This document shows, piece after piece, positions 24,490 through 36,882 of a DNA stretch of 64,000 nt. The first letter of the stretch is position 1; every line of letters begins with the position of its first letter. This stretch comes from Lepas anatifera (lineage: Eukaryota; Arthropoda; Thecostraca; Lepadidae), in assembly GCA_034440635.1 (NCBI GenBank), contig JAOTON010001682.1, forward strand, positions 1-64,000, in the 5' to 3' direction. Made by a program: the position numbers and the translations under genes. The notes beneath the pieces were generated by a model. It made no database searches. It saw only the letters and a list, made by a program, of their open reading frames with translations, and had not been told where the DNA came from.

Positions 24490-27400
24490 ATGCCACGTCG
24501 CGACCGAGATCGAGCTGCCCGCGAGGCCAACGCTGCCGCCCAGCGCCGACGCCGCGAGCGCATGACCCAGGCGCAGCGAGAAGCCGAGGCGCTGCAGAAT
24601 GCCGAACGGCAGCGCCAGCGGCGCGCGGCTCTCGCTGCGGACCAGCAAGCGGCGGAGGCGCAGCGGGATGCGGTGCGACGCAATCAACGACGTGCCGCTG
24701 AGGACGAGCAGGATAGGGAGGTGGATGCCCAACGACAACGGGAACGCCGAGGAGGCCTGGAGGAGGAGCAGAGGGAGGCGGTTCGTGTTGCTGACGCCGC
24801 GGCCCATCGTGAAGTCCGGCAGCACGTGGGCCGTGGAAACCGAGCTGCCTGCCACGCCGGCTCCGTGCTCACCGGAGAGCAGCAGGTGCCGCTCTTCGAT
24901 GTCGGCCGCCGGCTCCAGCAGTGTCCGCACTGTGGGGCACTGCTCTGGCGCGAGGAGCGCCCGACGCTGTGTTGTTTCGGGGGCAAGGTTAGGCTGGAGC
25001 CTCTGCCGGCACCGCCGCCGGTCTTAAGGGACTTGTGGACGGCGGACTCCGTCCTGGGCCGCACCTTTCGCCAGCACGCCCGGCGACTTAACGCCAACCT
25101 GTCCCTGGCGTCGCTGATGGCGACCGAGGTGCGGCCGCCAGGCGGAGGCTTTTCGCCCAGCGTGGTCCTGCAGGGGCGCATGTACCATCGCATAGGTCCC
25201 CTGCAGGCCAGAGACGGCGAGGCTCCAGCCTTTGCACAGATATATGTGCACGACCCCGAGTGCGCAGATCCCGCCGCCGAGGCGGCCATGCGGCTGGGAA
25301 ATATACCCCTGCCGCAAGGTACCACCCAACCCGAACGTCGGCGGCTGCTCGGCTTGCTCGAGCAGCTGCAGGTCCTCTTGCGCCAGACCAATCCCTACGT
25401 GCAGGATTTCATTCACGCCGTAGAGCTGCCTGAGGAGGAGGTACGCCAGGAGCGCCTGGTGATCAGCGCCGACGCTCGACCGGCGGACCAACATCCCCGC
25501 CGGTACAACCGAGCGCAAGGATTCCGGGAGGTGGCGGTGCTCATGGACGATGAGCCAGTCCATCAGGACATCGTCCTGCACCGCCGTGCCGGCGCTGGTG
25601 GTAACCACCTCGTGACCATCAACGAGACTCACCGGGCCTTCGAGGCGCTCCACTTTGTCCTTCTCTTTCCTTGGGGGACGGACGGGTGGAGTTACCACCT
25701 TCCTCAGGCAGTGCCCAATGCTAGGGGCCAAATCCGCTTTGTAACCACTCAGCAATATTATTGCTACCGCCTGCAGGGGCGGCCTCAGGAGGACGACACC
25801 CTTCTCCGTGCCTGCCGCCTCCTGCAGGAATACATGTGCATGGGGTACGCACGTATTGAGACCCAGCGGCTCCTGTACATGCGGAACAACCAGGCCCAGC
25901 TGCGGGCAGAACTTTATAATAACCTCGTGGATGCCCTGCCGGCGGATGGTGGACACCAGGGAGACGGCGGTGATCGGCTGGGTCGCCACATCATCCTGCC
26001 GCCGTCCTTCACTGGTGGGCCACGGTACTTCCAGCGGAGGTACCAGGACGCCATGGCCATCGTGCGGGTGTACGGCCGCCCGACGTACTTTATCACTTTC
26101 ACGTGCAACATCAACTGGCCAGAAATCCAGCTGGAGCTGCTGCCAGGACAAGACGCAAAATCAAGACCAGATCTTGTGGCCCGTGTATTTCATCTCAAGA
26201 TGCAGGCGTTTTTGAAGGAGCTGGCCACAGACGGCATTTTTGGTCACTGCGTGTCCATGCTGATGGTGGTGGAATTCCAGAAGCGAGGTAAGTGAAGACA
26301 TAACCACATTCTTCTATATATTTCACATGTCTGTGAGCGTTTAGTTAATTTCAGAAAAGTTTAGTCCCGACACACGTCCGTTTTGACTAATCACTTGCAA
26401 AGAACGAGATATTCTCAATGACAAATAACCATTAGCAGACGTAAGCAATAACTACAGTAATAACGTGAAGCGTACCAGTTCACAAAAGTTCTGCAAATTT
26501 GAAATATTACAAACATCCCGTGTCTCTCAAAATGTGTCTAAGCCAAGCTAAATGGATTTGTTTATTGTATCGATTTCCCAATTCGGTCATTTGTTTCTTT
26601 CAATTCCATTAAATCATACCCATTCTGGCTGACTTAATACTCAGGGCTCAGATCAAGCAGCCACGTCATTTAAATTCCCTTTATTATCTGGACAAACACA
26701 AAAAAACGTGGCGACACATAAGTACTATTTGGAAAAGTTGTATTTGCAAAAGTTAACTTCAATTAGGACGTTAAAGGTACAAATTCACAAAAGTCTTGCA
26801 GATTTGAAAAATGTCGACCTTCTCGCGTCTTGAAAACATGATTAAATTAGGCCACGCCATTTGTTCATGCATCCGTTTCCCGAATTCGTCACTGCAGTGA
26901 TGGAAAATTTAGACTTTTCTGCACAATTTCAATAATTTTTCCCAGTCATTGGAGCGGTTACACCCTGCATTCAGGCTTAGCAGCTCCTCTCCGCTTTCAT
27001 ATGAATGACATGCTCATTTTTTCATGTGTTTTATGCTACGGGTATGGCTTGAAGATGATTAAAAACACTTTAACTGAATTACGTTATTTTTTGCCCTCAA
27101 ATGTAGTTCAACTCACCTGTATTTTTTAAGAAAATATATTTGATTTCCAACAACTGCCACTATTCGACGGCATTGAAATTTAGAAGGTCTCAACAATTGC
27201 ACATCCGACTCTATGATAAGCCAGGGTTTTATGTTTCGTACAATAATACTATGTGGACTGTACTATTGGTGGGAAACAAAACGATGTCGTACTCCCACCG
27301 CGTACACTTTCCTCTTTTTTCGCCACATTCATAAAACGTTGCGTCGGGCAGGACTACCACACAGCCACGTCCTCATTATCGTCGGGCCGGAGGACCGGCC

Positions 27401-30167
27401 GCGAACCGCCGCAGACGTGGACAACGTCATCTCGGCGGAGCTGCCGGATCCGGCCCAGTCGGAGCAGGCGCGCCTGCTACACGGTATGGTACTGGCCTCC
27501 ATGGTGCACAACCAGTGCGGCCAGGGGAACCCCAACGCTCCGTGTATGGAGGGAGGCCGGTGCAGCAAGGGCTTCCCCAAGCCCTTCGCCACCGACACGG
27601 AGTGGCGGGAGGACCAGCCATACCCTGTGTACAGGCGGAGGTCGCCTGCAAACGGCGGACGCGAGGAGGTCCACGGCGGTCGGCTGATCAACAACCAGTG
27701 GGTCGTACCATTCTGCCCCTACCTGACCGTGCGGTACAATGCCCACATAAACGTTGAGGTGTGCTGCTCGGTGCAGGGTGTAAAATACCTCTTCAGGTAC
27801 ATTTACAAGGGTCACGACCGCCAGATGGTGCGTGCCGACGAGCTGATCGCCGTGGACGACGAGATCACCGCGTATCAAGACCTGCGGTCGATCGGAGCCA
27901 GCGAGGCGTGCTGGCGCATCTTCGACTGCCCCATGAGCAAGCGGAGGCCAGCAGTCATGGCGCTCCACGTACACCTGCAAGACCATCAGCAGGTGTACTT
28001 CGAGCCTGGCCAGGAGAGGCAGGCTGTGGAGGCCGGACGCCGCACCCACCTCACGGCCTGGCTCGAATACAACCGCGAGAAGGCAGCCGAAGATCCCGAG
28101 TGTCTGCAGCTGCTCTACCCAGACTTTCCGTCCACCTACGTCTGGGTTGCAACCGGGAAGAGGTGGCAGAAGAGGAGAAATCAGCAGGCGGCCCAGACCA
28201 TCGGGCGCGTCGTGTCCGTCTCTCCTCAGCACGGCGACGTGTTCTACCTTCGCGTGCTGCTGCACCACGTCCCGGGAGCAGCCAGCTTTGAGCAGCTGCG
28301 GACGGTGGACAACGTCATCTGCGCCACCTACCAGGAAGCCTGCCGGCTGCTGGGTCTGCTGCAGGACGATCGGGAATGGGAGGTGACCCTGCAGGACGCC
28401 ACCCAAACCCGAATGCCTGCCCAGATCCGCCGCCTGTTCTGCGTCATCCTCCTGTACTGTGCGCCGGCAAACTCGCATCAGCTTTTCCAAGACCATCTGG
28501 AGGCGATGTCCGAGGACTTTGTCCGGCGACACCAGGAGCTTGCACCAGACATGCGTGCGGTTCTGACGCTCATTGACATCGAGCGCAGGCTTCAGCAGTC
28601 GGGCAAGGACCTACCAGACTTTCAGCTGCCAGGTGTGACCGAGGAGGAGCGGGCCCGTGCAGCAGAGCTGGATCAGGCTGCAGAAATACATCGACTGCCG
28701 CGCCTGATCCAGGAGGAGCTGGATTACAACCCAGCAGCGCTGCGACTGCAAGTGGCTGCCAACCTGCCAGCGCTACTTCCGGCACAGCGCCAGGTGGTGG
28801 ACACCGTGCTGGAGGCTGTGCGGGACCGGAGACCCCTGGCCCTGTTCGTGAACGCAGCCGGGGGCACCGGAAAGACGCACACCTTTAACACGCTGCTGGC
28901 GGCTGTGCGCGCTGAGGGTCAGGTCGCGCTGGCCGTGGCCTCCAGCGGTATAGCCGCCACGCTGCTCGAGGGGGGGCGAACTTTCCACTCCCGGTTCAAG
29001 GCCCCCCTCGTGGTGGACGCCACCTCCACGTGCGCTGTCGCCGCTCAAAGCCCGCTCGCCCAACTGATTCGACGGACGTCGGTGATCGTCTGGGACGAGG
29101 CGCCGATGACCCACCGTCACCATTTGGAGGCTTTAGACCGGACGTTGCGGGACATCAGCAACATTGAACAGCCATTCGGTGGCAAGGTGTTGGTCCTCGG
29201 CGGCGACTTTCGCCAGGTCCTTCCGGTCATCAGGCACGGAACCCGCGCGCAGGTGGTTGGCGCCTGCCTCCGGCAGTCGCCTCTGTGGCGGCACTTTGTT
29301 GTGCTGCCACTGCGGGAGAACATGCGCGCGCGCCTGATGGCCGGAGTGGAGCGCCAGGAGACGGAGGATTTCGCCGCCTGGCTGCTCCAACTCGGCGATG
29401 GTCTGCTGCCGGGGCCCGAAGAGGACTTCGTTCAACTGCCGCCGCACCTCACCATGTCAGCAGCCGACCCTGGAGCCGTCATGGATTGGGTGTTCCCAGA
29501 CCTGGCGGCGCACCATCAGGACCGGGAGTGGATGGCCTCCCGCGCGGTGCTGGCGCCCCGCAACTCGCGTGTCGACGAGCTCAACGCCCTCGTCACGGAC
29601 CGCTTCCCTGGCGAGGCTGTCCACCTGCTGAGCGCAGACCGTCTGATTGTGGCCGGCGATGACGCCCTCGAAATTCCGCAGGAGTACCTCAACACACTCT
29701 GTGCTCCCGGCTTTCCGCCTCACCACCTCACGTTGAAGCCGGGGATGCCAGTGCTGCTCCTGCGCAACATCTCGCCCACAGACGGTCTTTGCAACGGCAC
29801 GCGATTGCTGGTGCGCCGGCTGCTCAGCCCGCGTCTGCTGGAGGCCACCATTGCCTGCGGCAAGGGAGCAGGACAGGTTGTGTTGATCCCCCGCCTCACG
29901 TTGCGTCCTCCCGATGACGCCTACCCCTTTGCATGGGAGCGCCGGCAGTTCCCACTCCGGCCGGCGTTTGCCATGACAATCAACAAGTCCCAGGGGCAAA
30001 CGCTGAGGCGGGTGGCCGTGTACCTGGATGAGCCTGTCTTCAGTCACGGCCAGTTGTATGTGGGCGCCTCCAGGGTGGGACACCCAGCCAATCTTCGCTT
30101 CGCGCTGCCGGCCGACGCCGATGGCGTCACAAAAAACGTGGTCCACCGAGAGGTGCTGCAGTTGTGA
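24490..30167 (+). CDS. Helitron Rep/helicase (RepHel) transposase, two exons, 1,537 aa
   Basis: This rolling-circle transposase nicks and joins the element's ends through an HUH endonuclease and unwinds DNA with a Pif1-type SF1 helicase. Exon 1 is 24490-26287 and exon 2 is 27352-30167; the join keeps the frame. Residues 1-110 are a basic, Q/E/R-rich, probably coiled-coil tail. C145/C148 with CC161-162 form the usual Helitron zinc-finger-like motif. FITFTCN lies at 534-540, the HUH motif is H603-S-H605, and KYLFRYIYKG gives the Y745-x3-Y749 tyrosine pair. Helicase motifs are GGTGKT at 1103-1108, WDEAPM with D1181, GGDFRQ with D1218 and Q1221, TINKSQGQT, and LYVGASR ending at R1507. The ATG has A at -3. 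I see no internal stop. No apurinic-like endonuclease or OTU domain is present, so it is the classical rather than the Helentron type. It is GC-rich against AT-rich flanks. Confidence 0.93.
26288..27351 (+). other. Intron of the Rep/helicase gene (1,064 bp)
   Basis: The donor CGAG|GTAAGT at 26288 and acceptor GGGCAG|GAC ending at 27351 join codon phase 1 to give the expected QKRGLPHSH sequence. The intron is AT-rich with stops in all frames, in sharp contrast with the GC-rich exons. Reading through gives a stop four codons after the junction. It falls three residues before the first histidine of the HUH motif. Confidence 0.88.
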
Positions 30168-30196
30168 AGAGCTGCGAAGTGCAGCAAGCACATTTT

Positions 30197-30212
30197 GTAA
30201 ACAAGCGTTTAC
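30197..30212 (+). other. Small hairpin 30 bases after the Rep/helicase stop
   Basis: GTAAAC-AAGC-GTTTAC is a perfect 6-bp stem with a 4-base loop. No AATAAA poly(A) signal is visible in the next ~300 bases, so the transcript end cannot be placed. Confidence 0.35.
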
Positions 30213-30419
30213 CTGTTTCTCTACCCGCAGGACTGGTGATGCTTTGCACTGCCTGCGGGGTCTCTTCCAGCGATAAGAGAAGTAACTCTACAATGGCAGC
30301 CTCCACGCGGCGAGTTACGGATCCCACCAAGAGCCATACAAGGCAAGAAAGCATTGAAAACATCACTCGATGTGTCTACGTAAGGCTGAGGCTGTCTTTC
30401 GATTACTTATCAGGCTATT

Positions 30420-31400
30420 TGGTCTTGTACCAAAAGCCGTGGCAGAGATTCGTTAACAGCCAGAGCAGTCTTTCCTCCAATTGGTCGCACGCCGTCCATC
30501 ACCTTCAGATCATTGACTTCTGCTGGAGCTTACGACGCACCAACTGCCAAGGTTTTACGGCGTCGCCAACACTGATCCTGTTGGAAGGGATTTTGGGGAT
30601 CAGATCAACTTATTCAGAGGCTCCGCCGAGACTTGAAACCGGGGCCAGTGGCTTCGAAGACGTAAGTGCTATCCACTAAGCCACCTTATTCCCCAATGAG
30701 TTCTGTGTCACGGACAGTTGAAGAGCTGCAGCAAAGTCTTCCCTCCAATAAGTCACACGCCGTCATAAGATATCGGCGAAATGCCTTCTTGCCATCAACT
30801 TCAAAGCATTGGCTTATGTGTCAGAGATTCGTAAACAGCTGCAGCAAAAACTTTCCTCCAATGAGTGGCCCTTCGTAACAAGATATCTTCAAAGACCTTC
30901 AGCATCGGGAAAACGTTCAGTTTTGGATTGTACTTTGGGCTGCTTTACGTTTTCTTATCAGGCTTATTGAATGAAAATCAAAAGCCGTGGCAGAGATACG
31001 TAAACAGCTAAAGTAACATCTTTCCTCCAATCAGTCGCACGCCGCCAGAAGATTTCTCCAAACACCTTCTTGTCATCAACTTCAAATCATTGACTTCTGT
31101 GTCAGAGATTTGTAAACAGCTACAGCAAAAAATTTCCTCCAATAAGTCGCACGCCGTCAGAAGATGTCTTCAAAGACCTTCAGCATCGGGAAAACATTCA
31201 GTTTTGTCTATATTTCATTAAAACAACACGCTTTACATGTACTCATCAAGCTTATTGATAGAACATCAAAAGCCGTGGGCAGAGATACGTAACAGCTATC
31301 GTTACGCCTTTCCTCCAAACAGTCGCACGCCGTCAGAACATTTCGCCAAACACATTCTTGCCATCAACTTCAATTCATTGATTACATTCCGCCCCAGGAA
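30420..31400 (+). repeat. Diverged tandem repeats 3' of the Rep/helicase gene
   Basis: The phrase TTTCCTCCAATNAGTCGCACG (variants) recurs near 30471, 30738, 31020, 31133 and 31310. CAGCATCGGGAAAAC recurs 281 bases apart (30900 and 31181). Each unit also has GCAGAGATNCGTNAACAGC. No coding region is recognisable. Confidence 0.65.
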
Positions 31401-31699
31401 GTGACAGAATCTCCGAATATTTGTCACTTTTCCTGGCTCCATTTCGCGGTTTCTGTGGCACACCACATGCAAGCATGCTTTGTGGTCTGTCTATCGAAGG
31501 CTTTTTAGGGAAGTCACACAGCTTTATTATTTTGAAGTGAATCCAGTAATGTCATTACATGCCGTTCTGATTTTCCCACGGAGATAATTGGTAAAACTCT
31601 AGCTTACAGTTCACTCTTCTACTACTCCTTCTGGAAGTATTAGATGGTTAGCTTAAACTGCCTTTTTATTGCGTCCTAATTCGCTTTCAGCTTTTAAAG

Positions 31700-33660
31700 A
31701 TGTTCAATGGTGCTGCAATTTATCTTAAACTCAACCACTGTCTTTCTCCACACATTCCGGTTTTTCGTCATATTCTACCGTCTCCATGCTTTGTTCGTGT
31801 TTGCAAGCCAAAGCTTATATTTTATGCATTGTTTTCCGTGCAAGTGCTGTTTCCCTGAACGCAGAAGTTTCCCAGCATATGATATGGAAGCTTCATTACC
31901 AATTTCTGAACCTTATATCATTTGTCAAGCGCCAGGAGATGAATACCTTACTAAGGGTAAAAACAGGAGTGAGTTATTACTAAAGCCAGTGGATGGATTT
32001 CAGCATATTCTCCTCTAAAGATAGAGGACACTTTCTACAGGGAGTAGAGTGATACCCGGTTCACATGCTCGGGTTTTCATGCAAAATACTCCAAAGGTAA
32101 AGGTAAAGGACACCCTGACAAGTTGGATATTAAATATATATTCAAAAGCAAGCACACGGACGCGTTTCGTAACTTCTTCAGCGTGTGTTTGAAGGGTAGA
32201 ATTATCCGTTGACGCATGAAGGTTTCTGTGAACTCACGTGAGGCTAAACGTGGATAATATTTGCCAATATTTTTGACATTGCGAAATCTCCTCTCTTGGA
32301 GTTTAGATTTTCTTTTGTTCAATTAGGGCCGACAAAAAGAAAATCTAAACTCCAAGAAAGGAGATTTCGCAACATCAAAAATGTTGGCAAATATTAGCCA
32401 CGTCTTTCCCACGTGAGTTCACAGAAACCTTCATGCGTCAACGGATAATTCTACCCTTCAAACACACGCTGAAGAAGTTACGAAACGCGTCCGTGTGCTT
32501 GCTTTTGAATATATATTTAATATCCAATTTGTCAGTGTGTTCCTTTACCTTTATCGTTCTGTCAAATGGCTCTTCAACACTCCAAAGGTAGTTGTGTACT
32601 CAGCCAACACTGTTTACATGCGATTCATACAAATGTATGCATTCCATTTTCATACAAAATGGAATGCATTCAAAAATGAACGGCGCCGGGCAAGTGGCGT
32701 CGGATGGGCTGATTGGCGGGGCGCCCGGAGAATGTGGGGCTCCCACTGAGCTGCGACCATATTTTAAGAAGCTGTTCCTATGTCATTGTTTTACCTCAGC
32801 GCCCTACCCCCGAGCCGGCTCCCCCCCCCCCTCCGTCCTCATATAATGCACTGGCCTATTTGCACGGAAACTCTTCCGGATTTTGCGTGTGCTTTTCGTC
32901 TTTTTCTCGGGTCGAAATGAATCTTTGTTCTTGTATATGTTCTTAATACAGATGTACAAGCTTCAATGCCACAACAGAATGCCATGAAAAATAGAATGCA
33001 TACCAAATTATGCATTCTTTTCTCGGTATAACCTCCTTCTACAATGCATAAATTAATGCGCTGAATTCATTAATGTTTCGAGGTCGCATTGTCGCCAGAT
33101 CAAATAATTTCATATTTGGAATACCGTTGCAATGCTTAGACCCTGGAATAGTTTATAATTATTTGTTCTGATGACAATGCGAACAAGAAAAGTTAATGAT
33201 TTTAATGTGTTAGTTTTCATCATACTTCGACACCATATTTTCGTGTCTCCTTGGTGACCTTCATGTTTGCGAGTATTTTTCAAAGCCTATATTTTGGATG
33301 CATCGTTTTCTGTGCAAGTTTTATCATGTCAACATTATGGAATGGAATGTCTATTACCATAGTCTTAAGCCTATCTCAAAGATGTTAAGCGCCAGCGGAT
33401 GGATAATTTACAAAAGGCACAAACATTACTTCCGTTATTCAAAGAGCATGTGAATGGGTTTCAATTTACTCTCATCTAAAGATAGAGACCATTTTTCCCA
33501 GAGGGAATAAAGTGACACCCAGTTCACATGCCCGGAGTTTCATGCATCAATGCTCTAATGGTAGCTGCGTGCTCATCCAATACTGCTTACATGTGAGGAA
33601 TACCTAAGTATGCATTCCTTTTTTGACATAGCGTCCTCTCACAATGATATAACCTAATGC
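31700..33660 (+). repeat. AT-rich ~1.5-kb-offset duplication interrupted by a fold-back element
   Basis: Segment 31790-32090 continuing at 32579-32640 matches 33265-33640. Shared landmarks are CTATATTTTGNATGCAT-like text, CTCTAAAGATAGAGNCC and AGTTCACATGC. In the first copy the match is split at 32099 by an insertion and resumes after it. I see no gene. Confidence 0.65.
32100..32578. mobile_element. Fold-back element with ~220-bp inverted arms and a 12-bp target duplication
   Basis: The arms 32098-32316 and 32334-32555 are near-perfect inverted complements around a 17-base centre (GTTCAATTAGGGCCGAC). ACTCCAAAGGTA occurs on both sides (32088-32099 and 32579-32590), and only once in the related uninterrupted copy (about 33548, diverged). 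This fits a 12-bp target-site duplication. About 25 bases at the right end lie outside the paired arms. Short open frames run through both arms, but no transposase is recognisable. The superfamily is unknown. Confidence 0.75.
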
Positions 33661-34920
33661 ATGAAATTGATTAATATTTTGAGATAGCTTTGTCGTTACA
33701 TCGAATAATTCCATCCTTATTCATTTAGTTTTCATTTCGTTTTGTTTGCTGTTTTACTGAGTTGCTTTCCATTCGTAATTATTCGGTGGGGTGACTAGGC
33801 AATGTCAAAATATTATCAATTTAAGTACATTAGTGTTTCATCATTTCTGAGGGGATAGCAACAAAATGCACCATATTTGCGTGTATTTAATCAAACTTCA
33901 GTTGCAACGTATTAGCTCAATGACATATTTGCTGGCCTTCTTTTCTCCAAACGGTTCTTTGGATCAAATCCCTGCATTGCCTCTGTGTGTTTCATCGGAT
34001 ATTTATCCTCAAGTTTCCTGCGTTCTTAAACTCTTACAGTCGTCAGACCTGTCATTTATGGAACGCAAAATAAATCGCACTAGCATCTATGTACGGTACA
34101 GGCGTCTGCTGTATAGCCCAAATAAGAAATGACCAGTCATGCTTCTTCGTGCAGCGCTGTAGAAATTAACGTATGTTATTAGTAGAAAGCCAAGGCACCG
34201 GAATTTGAAGAAGTTTCCAACCGCCAGAAACGGTTAAATGAAATCATCAACAGAGGCAGTCAGATATTCTTCACTGGGGTAAACATGAGGATACAGTTTA
34301 GTTTACCTTCTCCACCAAAAGGAGAAGGAAAACTGTTTCTGTTCACAGGGAGTTGAATTAAACTGCGCCCCCATGCGTTATCCTAGATGAATATCATAAT
34401 TCTATCAGCTGATTTCCATTAAACATTTTCCGGAATGAATGATTGCAAACATTCGCTACTTTGTTACTTACTGTCGTCCAACAAGTAAACTTTGAAGATC
34501 ACAGAAATGGCAGCCTGGATGAATTTCCAAAGTTTACCATGCAGAAGCCGAAATGATATTTCCAGTGTTTTTCCTACATCTATATCCATGCCAAATACCG
34601 ATGCATCAATGTATGACTCCTGTCATCCTCTGGGAAAACAGCAAACAGTATAATTCAACTACAAGGTAATCCAAATCGTCTTTCGCACAGTATGTTCGAC
34701 AACGACAGAAATAATATTATGGGGTTTCTATACAATATTTGTCGAGGTGAAAGAGCAAAATTGTTTCCATATACACCAAGTAGAACAACTCAACATGTAT
34801 GATGCAATCAAACACAATACATCTCGCAATTATGAGTGCACTCGATCTGTGTCTTTTTGTCTGTCATCGAAATGATCTATGCTCGGACTGCTTACAGCGG
34901 TCTAATATTTCATGAATATT
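33660..34920. other. AT-rich interval without recognisable features
   Basis: I see only short open frames (up to 88 codons) with no recognisable domain, and no strong repeats. Confidence 0.4.
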
Positions 34921-35640
34921 ACACGGTGGCAATTCAGAGCTTTATTCATCATAACAAATACGAAAGCATTTTTTTAGCTTGGCAAGCCAAAGGAAGGCAA
35001 ACTATGAGCGCACATAGGGAGCAAAATAAAAATGCATTCGCATTGGTTGTAATGAATAAGTAGCTGCATTGCCATCGTGCGATACTGCTTAGATATTTGT
35101 TGTAATCAGCATGTTGCATTTTGTCAGTATCTTCCCTTTTGTTTTTGTGGTTTCGTCACCTCTCATAACTTATGTGCAGTGCTCGCGTCTTTTGTCCAGT
35201 AATAACATTTTCTGTCATGTGTCTTTAGCTTCGCCAATTTTCTAAATGTCATATCCCGCTGACGGCCAGAATATTGTCTCGTATCAAAGCTGTGAACCGT
35301 GCTGGCCTGTTGACGTCTAACCTGTTTGGGGGGGTTTGTAAGGATCTCACTGGGATGGTGATGACAAATGATTGCCGTTGAAAACTACCGCGTTATTAAG
35401 ATTTTGAAGAGAGGCTGCGTGGAAATATTTGGGAATTACTTCACCAATATTTAATATATGTTACAAGATGGGAATTCAGGCCTCTATTCATTACAACAAA
35501 TACGAACGCGTTCTATTTTCACCTTGGCAAGCTAGAGAAGACAGGCAATCTTCGGATATACCGAGTGAAATCAAAATGCGTTTGCATGGGTTGTAATCAA
35601 TATGTAGCTGCATTGCCATCCCGTGCATTTGTGAGGTCGC
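34920..35640 (+). repeat. Diverged direct duplication (~540-bp offset)
   Basis: 34927-35085 and 35467-35630 share TATTCATNANAACAAATACG, TTGGCAAGC and GTAGCTGCATTGCCATC landmarks in the same order. They are non-coding and AT-rich. Confidence 0.6.
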
Positions 35641-36020
35641 CATTCATGTTGCAATATTCCAGATTTCAGTTTTCCTGCGATTTTATTTCTACTTAACCAA
35701 TTTCAACGCAATTATCACTACCGATGAGATACATGCGCATTTCATAGTTTTCAATTCATTTACAGGCTTCCGTTGTATGGCACTCGATCGTGAAAATTGC
35801 CAAGTTTTCTACAAGTCTCGAAGTTGTATCTGAAACGATTCACATCTGTACGTCGCTTATTTGTGTTGAAGCATGAGCTTGCAGATTTGAACTGTACTTC
35901 CGTTCAACATTGCGTTTTCCCTTTTCACTATTTTACCTCACCACAAATGTTTCAAAGCTCATGTCATTATTTTCCATTACAACGTTTTCTTATGTCGTAT
36001 GCCGTGTCTGTTTGAAGCAG

Positions 36021-36609
36021 GCGATCATGGTGTCAGCAAAATTCTCGAGTAGTCGCCACCGGCTCCATGGTAAGTGCTTCCGCTTTCTGAAGTGAGCTGT
36101 TCTCGCCTCACCTCAGCACAGCACACATATCTTCCATCCTGCAAATCCTGGATACCAGATGCCAGCCGCAGCTTTTCGGTCGTTGTCTTCTCCAGTGCCG
36201 TTCCAAGTCGGTGAATCACAAAGGTAAAAATATGACAGCCAAAACTGCGCATGACTTAACATTTAAAATGTTTCCAAATGTCTTTCGGAACGCTGAACCG
36301 AGGTGACTACTAGAGCCGAACTTACTTTACCATGTTCCAGCAGTATTAGGCTCACTACTCAACTGTTACGCTCGCTATTGCCTCTCCTCGTCCCTTTCAT
36401 TTGAGATCTGTACTGATTTGCCCGGCTCAATCATGAAGTCTATCCTCGAAAATTGTTAATTTTTTTCCCAGCACGACACTCGATTGACTTTGATTAATTT
36501 CTGACAGCTCAAAAAGATCTGGCTACGAGGAAATTTGGATGTTGCGTATGTGCGTTGCTAGCACCGATTTGGACCCAGGCACAAGATTTTCCGGCCCGCA
36601 ATGGTGGTG
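36021..36609 (+). other. Exon-like fragments with splice signals, possibly captured by the Helitron
   Basis: Three stretches are bounded by splice-like signals on the + strand: 36021-36068 (preceded by GAAGCAG, followed by GTAAGT), about 36112-36230 (preceded by CACAG, followed by GTAAAA) and about 36510-36605 (preceded by CTGACAG, followed by GTGAGT). I recognise no protein domain in them, and no single frame clearly joins all three. They could be fragments of a captured host gene or chance matches. Confidence 0.25.
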
Positions 36610-36731
36610 AGTACCTGAATGGAACGGTCGCAGTGTTTATGTTTTCAACTATTGCTGTTAATCAGACAAATTGGATGAATTTGCTTCGGAAATTGTGGAC
36701 CCAGCTTTGCACGTCCAGGTCTCTGTATTTA

Positions 36732-36843
36732 CACTGCGGTACGGGTAGCCGCAGTGCGCTGCGCCACTGTACGTGCAACACAGCGCAGAAGCATCGCCAT
36801 TGAGGCGATGTAGGCTGAGATTTAGGTTGGCCCTAAAAGGGCC
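36732..36843. terminator. Three strong hairpins just downstream of the SGNH ORF (minus strand)
   Basis: In minus-strand order after the stop codon they are: GGCCCT-TTT-AGGGCC (36829-36843), CATCGCC-type 7-bp stem with a 5-base loop (36792-36810), and CACTGCGG/CCGCAGTG 8-bp stem with a 9-base loop (36732-36756). The first lies about 40 bases past the stop and resembles a replication-dependent histone 3' stem-loop, but its loop is one base short. A role in 3'-end formation is speculation. Confidence 0.35.
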
Positions 36844-36882
36844 ATGGTGGGAGGGGCTCAGGGGGCAAGGGGCTCAAGGGGC

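Noticed and set aside
24469..26151. Long antisense open frames opposite Rep exon 1 (up to 375 codons)
   Set aside because: They mirror a GC-rich real gene, have no recognisable domain and follow codon-position composition.
27477..28532. Antisense 351-codon frame opposite exon 2
   Set aside because: It lies fully within the helicase gene, has no domain and is best explained as a GC-rich shadow.
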